Assembly (NCBI GenBank): GCA_003586115.2
Contig: QVOM02000053.1
Span: 7,824,165-7,888,164 of the forward strand
Direction of reading: 5' to 3'
Origin: Salvator merianae
Taxonomy: Eukaryota; Chordata; Lepidosauria; Squamata; Teiidae
DNA length: 64,000 nucleotides
Made by a program: the position numbers and the translations under genes. Under the pieces are notes generated by a model. The model saw only the letters and a program-made list of their open reading frames with translations. It made no database searches and was not told where the DNA came from. Of this stretch, positions 50,001 to 55,700 are shown piece by piece (the stretch's first letter is position 1; the number at the start of each line of letters is the position of its first letter).

Positions 50001-50526
50001 AAGCAAACAAAATCTAGGAGAACCTTAAGCAAGAAACGGCAGCAAAATCCAGAAAACCTTCGTCTCCAAATTCCTGGCGGAGATTCAAGCGTCCTTTCAA
50101 CTTCGCACATGCAATTCTGTGTATCTACGCTCATCGCGTTCACACCTACATTTTAATCTGGATTCACTCCGCTTTCAGAGTGAGCGAACGCATCAGCAGA
50201 GCAAGAATCTGTGCTCTTTCGCCTCTGCCCAGCTCAGAAAAACCACCTTGGAAAATGACCAGCACACGTTTTCTCTCCCTCGGAAGCTGGATTAAAACTC
50301 AGGTGTGACTGAGTCCAGCCCACTTCAACCCACCAGTGGGATCCAGGTGAGCGCGTTAGACAAATAAAAAAAAAAAGATGCCCCGGTCCCCCAACGCGTC
50401 GCCTTTCCGAGCGCACCCAAGGAGCGAGCGGTCGTACGAAGCGCTTCGACGCCTCACCTTTCGGAAGTAACAGCCTCCCCTTTGCTCCGGCGCCCGGCAG
50501 CCCGAAGGCAACAAAGTGTCCGTCAT
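13783..50526 (-). CDS. RHPN2: Rhophilin-2, complete gene of 15 coding exons
   Basis: RHPN2 is a Rho-GTP-binding scaffold; mammalian work links it to RhoB, endosomes and actin organisation. The fifteen coding exons sum to 2049 nt, giving 682 residues plus stop; human is 686. Every donor and acceptor is GT-AG and all phases match. Domains: HR1 Rho-binding coiled coil at about residues 24-100, BRO1 at about 108-470, PDZ at about 513-592 with a GLGF-type loop ALGFTL, then a basic C-terminal tail ending SSLY. The ATG at 50526 is the first in frame and has G at -3; the upstream frame offers only a TTG. Intron 1 is about 15 kb and the gene spans 36.7 kb. GPATCH1 starts about 2 kb away in the opposite direction, the human chromosome 19 order, which separates it from RHPN1. 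No damage is visible. Exon limits were derived by hand. Confidence 0.97.
14101..14160 (+). repeat. Short AT-rich direct repeats
   Basis: Five imperfect copies of TCTGAAATTAT or TCTGAAATAA in about 60 bases, in the last RHPN2 intron. Confidence 0.7.
15030..15145 (+). mobile_element. CR1 3' end fragment
   Basis: CAGACTGCTGGACTGGGTGG, then GGTCTGATCCAGTGCAGAAT and TTCTTATGTTCTCAG, the degenerate CR1 terminus. It lies close to RHPN2 exon 14. Confidence 0.7.
15262..15417 (-). CDS. RHPN2: RHPN2 exon 14
   Basis: The acceptor is TCTTAAG and the donor ATG/GTAAGT; 52 whole codons. It encodes [20 protein letters not shown] through TEIQVIS, the second half of the PDZ fold with the usual GLKEGD turn. 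Confidence 0.95.
16182..16328 (-). CDS. RHPN2: RHPN2 exon 13
   Basis: The acceptor is CACTCAG and the donor GCA/GTAAGT; 49 whole codons. It encodes [18 protein letters not shown] and the first PDZ half, with the carboxylate-binding loop [10 protein letters not shown]. Confidence 0.94.
16865..16990 (+). mobile_element. L2-like LINE fragment
   Basis: TTAGGTCTTCTCAGTGTGGC, GGGGAGTGGCCTGGTATCAG and GCCAGGTGAAAAGTTAGCTC resemble the L2-type 3' coding remnant. Short and diverged. Confidence 0.45.
17128..17148 (+). repeat. (GAT)n microsatellite
   Basis: Seven GAT units in RHPN2 intron 12. Confidence 0.9.
17150..17626 (+). mobile_element. MITE family A copy
   Basis: It shares long blocks with the copies at 24054-24527 and 32329-32900, for example GGACTAGGCCGCCATTTTGGG and CTGGAACAAGG. 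It ends GCGGTAAGTATGGAAACAGC, the family's right terminus. The left end merges with the GAT microsatellite and is unclear. No coding capacity. Confidence 0.65.
17771..17847 (-). CDS. RHPN2: RHPN2 exon 12
   Basis: The acceptor is GTTACAG and the donor CTG/GTATGT. It encodes [25 protein letters not shown], the linker between BRO1 and PDZ. Confidence 0.93.
18457..18651 (-). CDS. RHPN2: RHPN2 exon 11
   Basis: The acceptor is TTTTAAAG and the donor CTCC/GTAAGT. It encodes [20 protein letters not shown] through [13 protein letters not shown], the end of BRO1. Confidence 0.94.
19109..19228 (-). CDS. RHPN2: RHPN2 exon 10
   Basis: The acceptor is CTTTGCAG and the donor CTGG/GTAAGG. It encodes [20 protein letters not shown] and [19 protein letters not shown]. 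Confidence 0.94.
19585..19710. mobile_element. Palindromic interspersed repeat
   Basis: CAGGGGTGATCAATTTAGGC, GAACTACAACGCCTAGAATT and GGAACATCTAGAGGGTCACA resemble a widespread palindromic repeat of squamates (CTACAACTCCCA plus CATCTGGAGGGC signatures). Family not named with certainty. Confidence 0.45.
20904..21060 (-). CDS. RHPN2: RHPN2 exon 9
   Basis: The acceptor is GTTTCTAG and the donor CAAT/GTAAGA. It encodes [20 protein letters not shown] and [15 protein letters not shown]1 domain; ends in phase 1. Confidence 0.95.
21490..22030. mobile_element. MITE family C copy, split by another element
   Basis: The left arm (about 21490-21560) has TTCACACCTAGGTCTTAATC and CATCAGCAAAGTGAC. The right arm (about 21835-21915) has GTCACTTTGCTAATGAG, CTCTCACTCTGAAGG and ACTTAGGTGTGAACAC. 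The arms are complementary, as in the intact copies, but a family D element of about 250 bp sits between them. The sequence beyond 21915 to about 22030 looks like a second, degenerate half. Confidence 0.6.
21562..21815. mobile_element. MITE family D copy nested in family C
   Basis: It contains AGAATGGGTGTTATAATTAT CCCATTCTGAGG, then CATGCAGTGCAGACACTATC and a tail with AATTGGGCAATCATG and AAAGTGCGAACAC. The ends GTTTCTGTACTTAATACC and GTAAAGTGCGAACAC are inverted. Other copies lie at 29419-29575 and 36930-37339. Confidence 0.6.
22641..22828 (-). CDS. RHPN2: RHPN2 exon 8
   Basis: The acceptor is CAAATTCAG and the donor AAAG/GTAGGC. It encodes [20 protein letters not shown] and [21 protein letters not shown]1 helices. 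Confidence 0.96.
23190..23325. mobile_element. Repeat fragment of the ATAAGATGCA family
   Basis: GTATAAGATGCAGC, AGAATATTTAGAAAAGATAA and TTTTAGGATAAATTATTTTGG match the region at 58680-58845 closely. It is a short interspersed family without coding capacity. Confidence 0.6.
23326..23352 (+). repeat. (TA)n microsatellite
   Basis: About thirteen TA units, directly after the repeat fragment. Confidence 0.95.
24054..24527 (+). mobile_element. MITE family A, full 474-bp copy
   Basis: Terminal inverted repeats GGTCATTTCCACACTT and (inverted) GGCCCTTTCTGCGCTT bound the element. TAG flanks both ends (24051-24053 and 24528-24530), a possible 3-bp target duplication. The interior has paired GGTATGCC/AGTATGCCAGTATAC segments. 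Non-coding and non-autonomous; 3-bp duplications and GG termini would suit a Harbinger-like element, but that is inference. Confidence 0.7.
25328..25425 (-). mobile_element. L2-like 3' tail, reverse orientation
   Basis: TTATTTATTTACATTCTTAT, CCTGCCCTATACCCAAAGGT and CTCAGGGCGGGTCGCAAC are the reverse complement of the L2-type tail at 39180-39260. Confidence 0.7.
25640..26103 (-). mobile_element. MITE family A copy, reverse orientation
   Basis: In reverse complement it carries GCACTTACAAATACTATGCG at its start and the GGTATACC and ACTAGGGCACCATTTTG blocks of family A. Its far end is unclear. Confidence 0.55.
26223..26376. mobile_element. MITE family E, short GC-rich copy (154 bp)
   Basis: The ends AGCGGTGGCTGACGGCTTTA and (inverted) AGCAGTGGTGGTCAGCAGTT pair imperfectly. 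The centre is a GC-rich palindrome with CGGGGCCTCAGCAGTATAGA and GGCCCGGAGGCC. It sits about 130 bp from RHPN2 exon 7. Confidence 0.6.
26506..26672 (-). CDS. RHPN2: RHPN2 exon 7
   Basis: The acceptor is TTAATAAAG and the donor GCAG/GTAAGA. It encodes [20 protein letters not shown] and [20 protein letters not shown], the most conserved BRO1 helices (ASILFN-GALYTQ). Confidence 0.96.
26795..27350 (+). mobile_element. L2-like LINE fragment
   Basis: CTTGGATTACTACATGAGGC recalls the L2 RT segment LDYCNAL. TACAAAGCCCTAAATGGCTT and GGAGCTCTCTACCTCATGAA follow further on. It lies in RHPN2 intron 6 and is heavily decayed. Confidence 0.55.
27563..27687 (-). CDS. RHPN2: RHPN2 exon 6
   Basis: The acceptor is TTTCTAAG and the donor ACCTG/GTAAGG. 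It encodes [19 protein letters not shown] through PLGILFT, with the next Trp split over the junction. BRO1 core. Confidence 0.95.
28627..28704 (-). CDS. RHPN2: RHPN2 exon 5
   Basis: The acceptor is ATTTCCAG and the donor CAA/GTGAGT; 26 whole codons. It encodes [20 protein letters not shown] and LMDLRQ inside BRO1. Confidence 0.95.
28865..28972. mobile_element. MITE family E fragment
   Basis: GCTGCGACAGTACGGAGGCC, CGAACAGCAATCAAGTGCTT and CGAATACCCGCCCTTACAAC match, in reverse complement, the start of the element at 40139. Confidence 0.7.
29355..29415 (-). mobile_element. CR1 3' end fragment, reverse
   Basis: CATAAGAATCTAAGAGGAGC CCTGCTGGATCGGGCC is the reverse complement of the CR1 terminus. 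It directly abuts a family D element. Confidence 0.75.
29419..29575 (+). mobile_element. MITE family D, left part
   Basis: It begins GGGCCTTTTCGCACTTACCA and continues AGAATGGGATAATTATCCCA TTCTAAGG, a perfect inner palindrome, then CGCACTGGGAGTCC. The right end is missing; sequence resumes at RHPN2 exon 4. A further scrap lies at 30070-30130. Confidence 0.65.
29653..29728 (-). CDS. RHPN2: RHPN2 exon 4
   Basis: The acceptor is AACATGCAG and the donor AAG/GTAAGA. It encodes [20 protein letters not shown], the start of the BRO1 domain. Phase 2 entry rebuilds a glutamate across the junction. Confidence 0.94.
30316..30341 (+). repeat. (TG)n microsatellite
   Basis: Thirteen TG units in RHPN2 intron 3. 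Confidence 0.95.
30342..32190. other. Intronic stretch without recognised features
   Basis: Part of RHPN2 intron 3. I recognise no exon, RNA gene or clear transposon. The open frames are short and unlike known proteins. Confidence 0.45.
32195..32295 (+). mobile_element. CR1-like 3' end fragment
   Basis: GGCCTGGACTAGATGTCGGT, CTGAAGGATTGGACTAAATG and CCCAATTCTATGGCTCTATG are a degenerate CR1 terminus of the type ending in TTCTATG repeats. Confidence 0.6.
32329..32900 (+). mobile_element. MITE family A copy
   Basis: It starts GGCCATATTTGCACTTAGC and ends GGTGAGTATATAAACAGGG, a decayed version of the family A inverted ends. The interior matches 24054-24527 block by block (GGAATGAGTCCGTCCACATT, CATGGTATACCAGATTACAG, CTGGGCGCCTTGGTCCAGTC). 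A G-run lies at 32567-32577. Confidence 0.7.
33279..33407 (-). CDS. RHPN2: RHPN2 exon 3
   Basis: The acceptor is CTTTTTGCAG and the donor TTGA/GTAAGT. It encodes [20 protein letters not shown] and [18 protein letters not shown], the second half of HR1 and the linker to BRO1. Confidence 0.95.
33408..35369. other. RHPN2: RHPN2 intron 2, unclassified
   Basis: The middle (about 33901-34400) is unusually GC-rich for an intron, with GGCCCCACCAGCAGCAGGTG and CCCAGAGCCCCTGGGCTGCC. It begins with GGCCCTTTCTGCCC, which may be the edge of another MITE, but I could not find a matching far end. I see no exon. Confidence 0.4.
35370..35485 (-). CDS. RHPN2: RHPN2 exon 2
   Basis: The acceptor is TATAATCCAG and the donor CTACG/GTATG. 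It encodes [16 protein letters not shown], then [20 protein letters not shown], the first half of the HR1 coiled coil. It ends in phase 2. Confidence 0.94.
35616..35690 (+). mobile_element. Fragment of the 13054-13216 repeat family
   Basis: GTAGCACCTTAGAAACCAAG AGAAAGAAGTTGGTAG and CATGAGCTTTCGTAGACTTC match the left arm of the inverted-repeat element at 13054. It lies at the start of RHPN2 intron 1. Confidence 0.65.
36930..37339 (+). mobile_element. MITE family D, longer copy
   Basis: It begins with the shared block GCGCAGACACCGTCCGCACT and ends CAGGTAAGTGCGAATGATAC. The middle (about 37100-37260) is a run of ATTGGGCC-type words on both strands (GATTGGGCCTATGCAATTGG, GCCCAGTTGGGCCCAATTGC), so it folds on itself. 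A related scrap lies at 41280-41350. Confidence 0.6.
38088..38199. mobile_element. MITE family B, 112-bp copy
   Basis: Nearly perfect inverted ends: GGGTGATTCTGCACTGG and, inverted, GGGTGATTTTGCACTGGCC. The interior has TTAGGGTTAGGG at 38105-38116. A second family member is at 49434-49617. Confidence 0.75.
38870..39270 (+). mobile_element. L2-like LINE 3' end
   Basis: GGCTTTTTCAGTAGTGGCCC, CTGTGGAACACTCTTTCCCC and TTTAGGAGACAGTAAAGAGG are the decayed C-terminal L2 RT region. A (GTT)n stretch and the tail ACCCACCCTGAGACCTTCAG GTATAGGG follow, ending in AAATAAATA repeats. Confidence 0.75.
40139..40525 (+). mobile_element. MITE family E, longer copy
   Basis: It starts AGCGGCAGCGGCTGGCTTTA and holds GGGGCCTCCGGGCCTCCGTA, GGAAAACTGGGCTCTGGTGG, CCGGATGTGTGCATACC and GCGCACAGACAG. 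It shares these blocks, in order, with 43850-44140. Non-coding. Confidence 0.65.
41380..43790. other. RHPN2: RHPN2 intron 1 section without recognised features
   Basis: The stretch includes a poly(A) run near 41742-41757 and several short open frames without family motifs. No exon, RNA gene or clear repeat family is visible. Confidence 0.4.
43850..44140 (+). mobile_element. MITE family E copy
   Basis: GGTGGCAGGTTTTCCCGAAA TAGCGCTATTACCTACC, TGGCCACTGTGCACATGCAG and CCCAGATGTGTGCGTCACTA align in order with the copy at 40139-40525. A G-run lies just upstream (43831-43840). Confidence 0.65.
45288..45530 (-). mobile_element. CR1 3' end, reverse orientation
   Basis: CATAAGAACCTAAGAGGAGC, CCATCTAGTCCGGCATCCGG and CAGTGGCCCACCAATTGTTT CTGGGCAT are the reverse complement of the CR1 terminus at 600-787. 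It appears to have inserted inside a family A element. Confidence 0.8.
45531..45951 (+). mobile_element. MITE family A, right part
   Basis: CCATCTGCATTTGAATGGCT, GGTATTCTGGACTAGGCATT TTGGGCTGCC and the right terminus ACGGTAAGTGTGGAAAGACC match family A. Its left end probably lies before the CR1 insertion, near 45130 (GCAGTTTCTACACAATCC). Confidence 0.6.
46480..46640 (+). mobile_element. CR1 3' end, second subfamily
   Basis: GAGGTCTTCAAGCGGAGACT GGACGGCCA, GGACTTGATGATCCAGGAGG TCCCTTCCAACTCTATG and TTCTATGTTTCTA are typical of CR1 elements with an ATTCTATG-type terminus. Confidence 0.85.
47470..47880 (+). mobile_element. L2-like LINE 3' end
   Basis: GTTGGGCCTTCTCAGTGGTG GCACC, CCCTTTGGAATGCCCTTCCT and AGGTGCCTATTAAAGATC are the usual L2 C-terminal remnant, followed by a T-rich tail. 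Confidence 0.75.
47885..49430. other. RHPN2: RHPN2 intron 1 section without recognised features
   Basis: I find no exon, RNA gene or clear transposon in this part of the large first intron. A regulatory role cannot be judged from one sequence. Confidence 0.4.
49434..49617. mobile_element. MITE family B, 184-bp copy
   Basis: The inverted ends GAGGGAGATTCTGCACTGGC and (inverted) GAGGCTGATTCTGCACTGAC match the 38088-38199 copy. The interior holds GGTATACCAG and CTGGTCCAGTATA. Confidence 0.7.
50136..50313. mobile_element. MITE family C, full copy beside RHPN2 exon 1
   Basis: The left arm GTTCACACCTACATTTTAAT is inverted relative to the right arm ATTAAAACTCAGGTGTGACT. The inner pair includes TTTCAGAGTGAGCGAACGCA TCAGC. 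It lies in RHPN2 intron 1 within 150 bp of the exon 1 donor. Confidence 0.7.
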
Positions 50527-50870
50527 GGCCCGAGGCAATCCGGAGCGTCGTTCGGACAAAAAGACGCGATCGCCAGGCGAAGCTCACCCGCCACCTCCTT
50601 GCTCCGCTCCGTCCGCCCCGCAATGCAAACTGCAAGGCAAGGCAAGCCACGACGACAGCGACAGAGACACCGACCCCGGCCGGCAGCGACCGGCAGCCTA
50701 ACCCCTGCCACGTCCCCGCCCCAAAGAGGAGTGTCTCTAGCTGCGGGAGCAAGCAAACCTCTCGACCTTTCCGGCCTGCCCGCTAGGGGCCGCTGTCCTA
50801 CCGGCACTTCTCCGCCTCTAGAGCGGGGAGCCCCAAGGAAGAGCGCGCGGGCGCCGCCGGCCACATTAGA
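50390..50870 (-). promoter_or_regulatory. RHPN2: CpG-rich block at the RHPN2 start
   Basis: CG dinucleotides are frequent here and rare in the surrounding introns. The block covers RHPN2 exon 1 and the presumed 5' UTR. I see no clear TATA box, as expected for a CpG-island promoter. The transcription start cannot be placed. Confidence 0.65.
50458..50526 (-). CDS. RHPN2: RHPN2 exon 1
   Basis: It encodes 23 residues, [14 protein letters not shown] through CYFRK, ending at donor AAG/GTGAGG in phase 0. It lies in a CpG-rich block. MTD-LLP followed by YFRK|GCNPL agrees with the family N-terminus. Confidence 0.92.
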
Positions 50871-52237
50871 ACCGGTGGATTTGGGGAACCAGCTCAGTAA
50901 ACGGAGACCCGGGGCCTATTTGCGGGACGCAGAAGCAGTTTTTCTCAAGTTAAGAAAAAATCGGACTCAGGTGCGACGGAACCAGCAGGATGGGCTGAAG
51001 GGGGTTTGGGTACTCTAGAAAACTCGTCCATTTAAACAGAGGAGGGAGAACTGATGCTTAACCTTCCTTTGAGTATTGCCCTGCCGGGGTGTGTGAGTTA
51101 TATATTAAATAAGTTTTAACTGGATTTTATATTTTTATTGTTGTGATCCGCCGTTTGGAGAGGCGCAGGTACCCTGCCGGGGCTTGCTGCTTCAAATAAA
51201 TACCACGTCTTACTTAGATCCCCTTATGATGCACTTTTATTTTCATCCATAAGAGCTCTGAATGCCCACAGTTGTCATACAGTACTTTGTCCAAGTTTTT
51301 TGCAGAATCCACCGTGCTATGAGCGTTCAGCAGTGATCCCGGGGAGCCTGAACCCTTAATTCAGATCAAGCTTTGTATTTCCTCTTCAGCACAGGGTCAG
51401 ACCATTGCAACTGGCAGCTGCGTGTGTCAGAGAGAAACAGTTTGTTGCCAGGAAACTTCCCTGCTGCAAGAGTTCCTCTCCCTGGTGTTTTAGGGCTGCT
51501 TTTTTGTTTTTCATCGCTTTGTCTGCTTCTGGAAAGGAGATTTCTTCCTACAGCCCTCTTTGTCTTCTGCAATACAAAGGACAATGTGGTCACTCCTTCA
51601 CGGCCGAGTTATTCTGTAGAGTTTAGGGAGCTTCCCCTAAACACTCGTCCATTCAAGAAAAAGAAAGACTAGGATGAATTGCAGCTGGGACTGCCCAACA
51701 TTCTTTGGCATTGCGTCCTGCAATGCTCCATTGAGTGGTCAGACTCAGGGTATATAAATGAAAACCAGGTGGGCTGAAAAACTATGTGGGCTGAAAACTT
51801 AGTGGGCTCTTGGAGCCAACGTGGCCCATTTGGGGGTGTCACCACTTACAGGCTCGGATTTGCTGCTTTGGAAGGCTATGAAATTAATTCCTATGGATTC
51901 TGAAATACAGGCAAAGATGAAAACTCTCTAATGTTTTGTACAAATATAAACGTAAATGAAATAACTTTGTACTTATTGCTAGAGAAGCACATTGTATAAT
52001 TTTTATTTATCTGGATTAAAGAGAACGGGAAAAACGTGTAAAGGCATATTGTTCAACGCTAGAAATTGATCATACAATTCTTGAGTGGCCTCTAGTGGCT
52101 AGCGTCAGACAAATTTTGGGAACACTAGAGCCATTTTTAGCAATGCTACCTTCTCCCCTTGCCTCTGTCCCCCAAATCCTGGCTGGCAACATGCTTGTGT
52201 ATCACACCTGGGTACAGAACAGAAAATCCGCCTTTGG

Positions 52238-52343
52238 GTTAGATAATGTGGAAAGAGAATGATCAGTCACTTTGCCGATGCGCTCTTTCAATCTGAAAGA
52301 GGACTGAAGCTGGATTAAAACTTAGGTGTCTGACTGGGCCCTA
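52238..52343. mobile_element. MITE family C, right half, upstream of GPATCH1
   Basis: GGGTTAGATAATGTGGAAAG, CAGTCACTTTGCCGATGCGC and GGATTAAAACTTAGGTGTCT GACTGGGCCC match the right half of the 5474-5680 copy. It ends about 240 bp before the GPATCH1 ATG. Confidence 0.7.
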
Positions 52344-52439
52344 ACAGTCGGGTGCAAGTGCTCCTTGCTCCTCCGGCCCCATTAGCAAAATGCCATTTAC
52401 TCCAGGTCCATCTGTCCCTCCCCACGGCGGAGAACGAAG

Positions 52440-52770
52440 TAATCCTTTCTCAATCTGATGGTCATTCTGTCGCCCCCCCCCCCAGTGTTCAGCGGCCGCC
52501 TCCGGGGGAGGAGAGAGACCGAGGCGGAGGGGGCGTGTCCAAGGAAGCCCCGCCTCCCGCCCCTTCAGCGACGTAGCCAAGATGGCGGCGCGCAGCAGCG
52601 ACGAGGAAGAAGAGGACTTGGTCAGCTTTGGTAACCCGCTGGAGCCCCTAGAGGAGGGTGAGACTTTGGCACTATGTGGAGCGGGGGGCGGGGGGGGCGG
52701 CAGCCGCGAGGTAGGGGGCAGGGGGGGCGACCTCACTAACTGTCCGCGGCTGAGGAGGCCCTATTGAAGG
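52440..52770 (+). promoter_or_regulatory. GPATCH1: CpG-rich block at the GPATCH1 start
   Basis: It contains a C-run, GCGGCCGCC, GGGGGCGTGTCC (GC/CACC-box type) and CGACGTAGCCAAGATGGCGG. AAGATGGCGGC is a YY1-like motif that often overlaps the start codon of housekeeping genes. A CpG-island promoter is likely. Confidence 0.65.
52582..52657 (+). CDS. GPATCH1: GPATCH1 exon 1
   Basis: It encodes [17 protein letters not shown] and NPLEPLEE, ending in phase 1 at donor GAGG/GTGAGA. It sits in the CpG-rich block. Confidence 0.94.
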
Positions 52771-55700
52771 AAGGAAGGAAGGCAGGCTTGCTTAGACTCC
52801 TAGCTCTTTCCCTCTCTCCCTCGCTCCCCTTGTTTATTCTCAAGTTAGTTTCTCCCCCTCCGAAGTTAAGTGGAATTTCCCTCCAGGTAAAAGAGGTTCA
52901 GGGCTGCTGCACTTTTCGCGCGAGGAGGGGGGGGGGACTGCACTTGGTTCTGGAGGTGCGGGCGGCGAAATATGGAGATGAGTTCATAGGAGCGTAGAGG
53001 AGACGTTAGGCTTATGAATTCTCTTGCAAGTTGAGGAGGTTCCCCAAAGCAACGGGCGAGGGCTGCTGATAAGGGGCTGGTAGGCGCAGGAATAGTTTGG
53101 CTAACCTGCTTTCTCACGTGTAGGTCCCGAGGTTTCCCTTTGCAGCTCAAGGTGGCATACTTGGAGTTCCCCCTGTTCTGGAAAAGGAGTTGGGGTGGAT
53201 TTAAATCCCACCCTCGCCCAGGTTTGGTGGGACACTCTGTCCTAGAGACCACCACCCAAGGGTGCAGGGGTGGCACTGAGGGTCTCACCTTCCATGTCCC
53301 TGATGCCCACAAACTTTCTGAGCCCCCTCTCAGTCAGGGGGCAGTCAGTACCCATAACTTTATTACATATTATATTATGTCTATTATATTTATATTTTAC
53401 AGATCCTACATTTTTTAACCCCTCCTTCCCTCATAGTGATTCTGCTTGTTGATTACATTCACCACTGGAACATTCTGTTTAACTTCTGTATAATATTGTT
53501 GCTTCCTGAGATTGTTTCCAAGTATCTTTTAACATTCATCCAGTTCTCCTTTGCTCTGCTTTCCAACTTTTGTAGATTATAAGCTTCTTTAATTTCATTT
53601 ATTATTTGAAAAGTAATTTGATCCACTATGTAATTGTTCCAGTTCTGCTCCATCCATTTCTGAGAATCTTTCCAACCTTTTACCAATATGGCTGCCTGTC
53701 ATTTGTCAAGTGACCTCTAATTACTCTTGTTCAGGGATGAGCATTCCCAAGTAAAGGGTTTAGGGCAGTTCTGAAGCTAAGCCAAGACTTAGATATGTCA
53801 TTACTTGAGGCTCGGATCCTTTTAACTGAATTGCACCTGTTAGGGAATGGATTTTCAGCTTGCTCACATAAGAAAGACTGCCTTAACATCGTTGTTTGGG
53901 AACACATACTCCACTGATAAGAAACGTTTGGAACTGGATTTCTGAGTAATAGGTGCTAGGACTGCATTGTGGAATCCTTTTAACTAAATCCCAGAGAACA
54001 AATGGCTTATATTTTGCAATGAAGTGACAAGTTACCTGCTGGATCCTGCTGGAAACTGTCAGCCCTTCCAACACATTGATTCTTAGGTTGTTGTTGGTTG
54101 CCATCAAGTCAGGTCTGACTCTTGGTGGACCACATAGGTGCCTCTGCAGAGTTAACTTGACAAAGTTACAGAAGTGGTTTGCCATTACTTACTTCTGGAG
54201 AGAGGCTGGGCATTGAACCTGCAACTAATTTTTGTGTTTTTCAGCATTAGGATAGAATCCTTGTTTGTGCAGTGAAAAACCTGCTACTTTCAAACTTTTA
54301 TTTATTCCCTTAAGATTAACTCATTTTTAAAAAATAATTATTTCAGGTGAACGTATAAAGAAACCGGTTCCTCTCCAAGAGCAGACTGTCAGAGATGAAA
54401 AGGGACGCTACAAACGATTTCATGGTGCATTTAGTGGTGGTTTCTCTGCTGGGTATTTCAACACTGTGGGTTCAAAAGAAGGTTAGTGATCTTTTTCAAT
54501 GGTACCCGTGTGGCTGAGTCAGGCCATGATATACAACTGGGTTAATTTGATTTCTGACTTTCCACCTTTTCTATGAAACACTGCGTAAGTATTTAAACCT
54601 CGTGCATTGTAAAATTAATTGTTGTCTTTAAAGGATGGGCACCATCAACATTTGTATCATCTCGGCAAAAGAGAGCAGAAAAAAAAGTGTTGGGACCCGA
54701 GGACTTTATGGATGAAGAGGTAAGCTTGCAAAACCATCCCAAAGTATTATCACGCAGACTATTCGTAGTTCAAAATAGGCAAGATATGCACACATGTGGC
54801 ATACAGAAGTATAACTTGTTGTTTTCTTTATTGCTTCAAACCTTTTCTTTCTTGTGTGCCCTGTCTTTAGCCTATAAACCTGAGAGTAGGGATCTGTTTC
54901 ACAGTTGATTTTTTTCAAGGAGGACTTACAGAGATGGAACACATTCAGAGAAGGGCAGCAAAGGCTATTTCCACACAATGTATGTTGGTGCGTGCCATGC
55001 TGGACTAATTATGGGCTGGTCAAGTCATCCAGCCCAAGACTGGAGGGTCAGCAGGCATCACGAGCCAAGGGCTGTCTGCATGGCTGGAGTCCAGCCCAGC
55101 TTTGGAGACTGGGAATGAACGTTGCTGTCCAGGACTGTTTTGGCCAGGTGCAAAGAAACAGCTCCCTTCCAGGGTCCCTTCTGCGAGCAAAATGGGATTG
55201 GGCTCTGTGTGGCAGGTGAACCAAACCAGCCACATGGTGCTGTCAGCACATGAGCAGCTGAGTCAGGCTACCTCTGGAGAACGCATGAGAGACCATTTCC
55301 AAAAAGATCTTCTGCTGGAGCAGGGCTCCTGTGCAGTTTTCTCTCTGGAACCTTCTCCAGTGCCGCTTCCCACACAGACGTGGCATTCTGTAGGAGGCAT
55401 GGCCTTCCAGTAGACAGATCCACAGTGTGAATGAGATGTTCCCTGAGGCTGCTGGCCCAGTCCAGTGGTGCGGATCCTGCCAAAGATGATCACCCCAGAA
55501 TTCTGGGAAAGCAGTAATTAGGGGTATGGTACAGCAAGGCATATTTTTTTGAGTTTCTGAAAAGTCTTGCTTATTGCAAGAACAACAGTGGAGCCAATAA
55601 TGTAGAGAGTTAGGTTGCCTTCCGTAGTGGATGTGTTCAAGGAGAAGGTAGACTGCTATCAGCTGGAGAGACTTTTATTTGGATTCCTGCATAAGGCAGG

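Noticed and set aside
13783..50526. Naming the rhophilin RHPN1
   Set aside because: Adjacency to GPATCH1 in head-to-head order and the exon 4-7 sequence ([21 protein letters not shown]) fit RHPN2 better.
50482..51018. A 178-codon plus-strand frame in the CpG block
   Set aside because: It overlaps RHPN2 exon 1 in antisense. Its length reflects the lack of stops in GC-rich DNA; the composition (R, P, A rich) has no domain.
55102..55413. Open frame of 103 codons in GPATCH1 intron 3
   Set aside because: It lies in the repeat inserted within a CR1 and does not keep the GPATCH1 phase or similarity.
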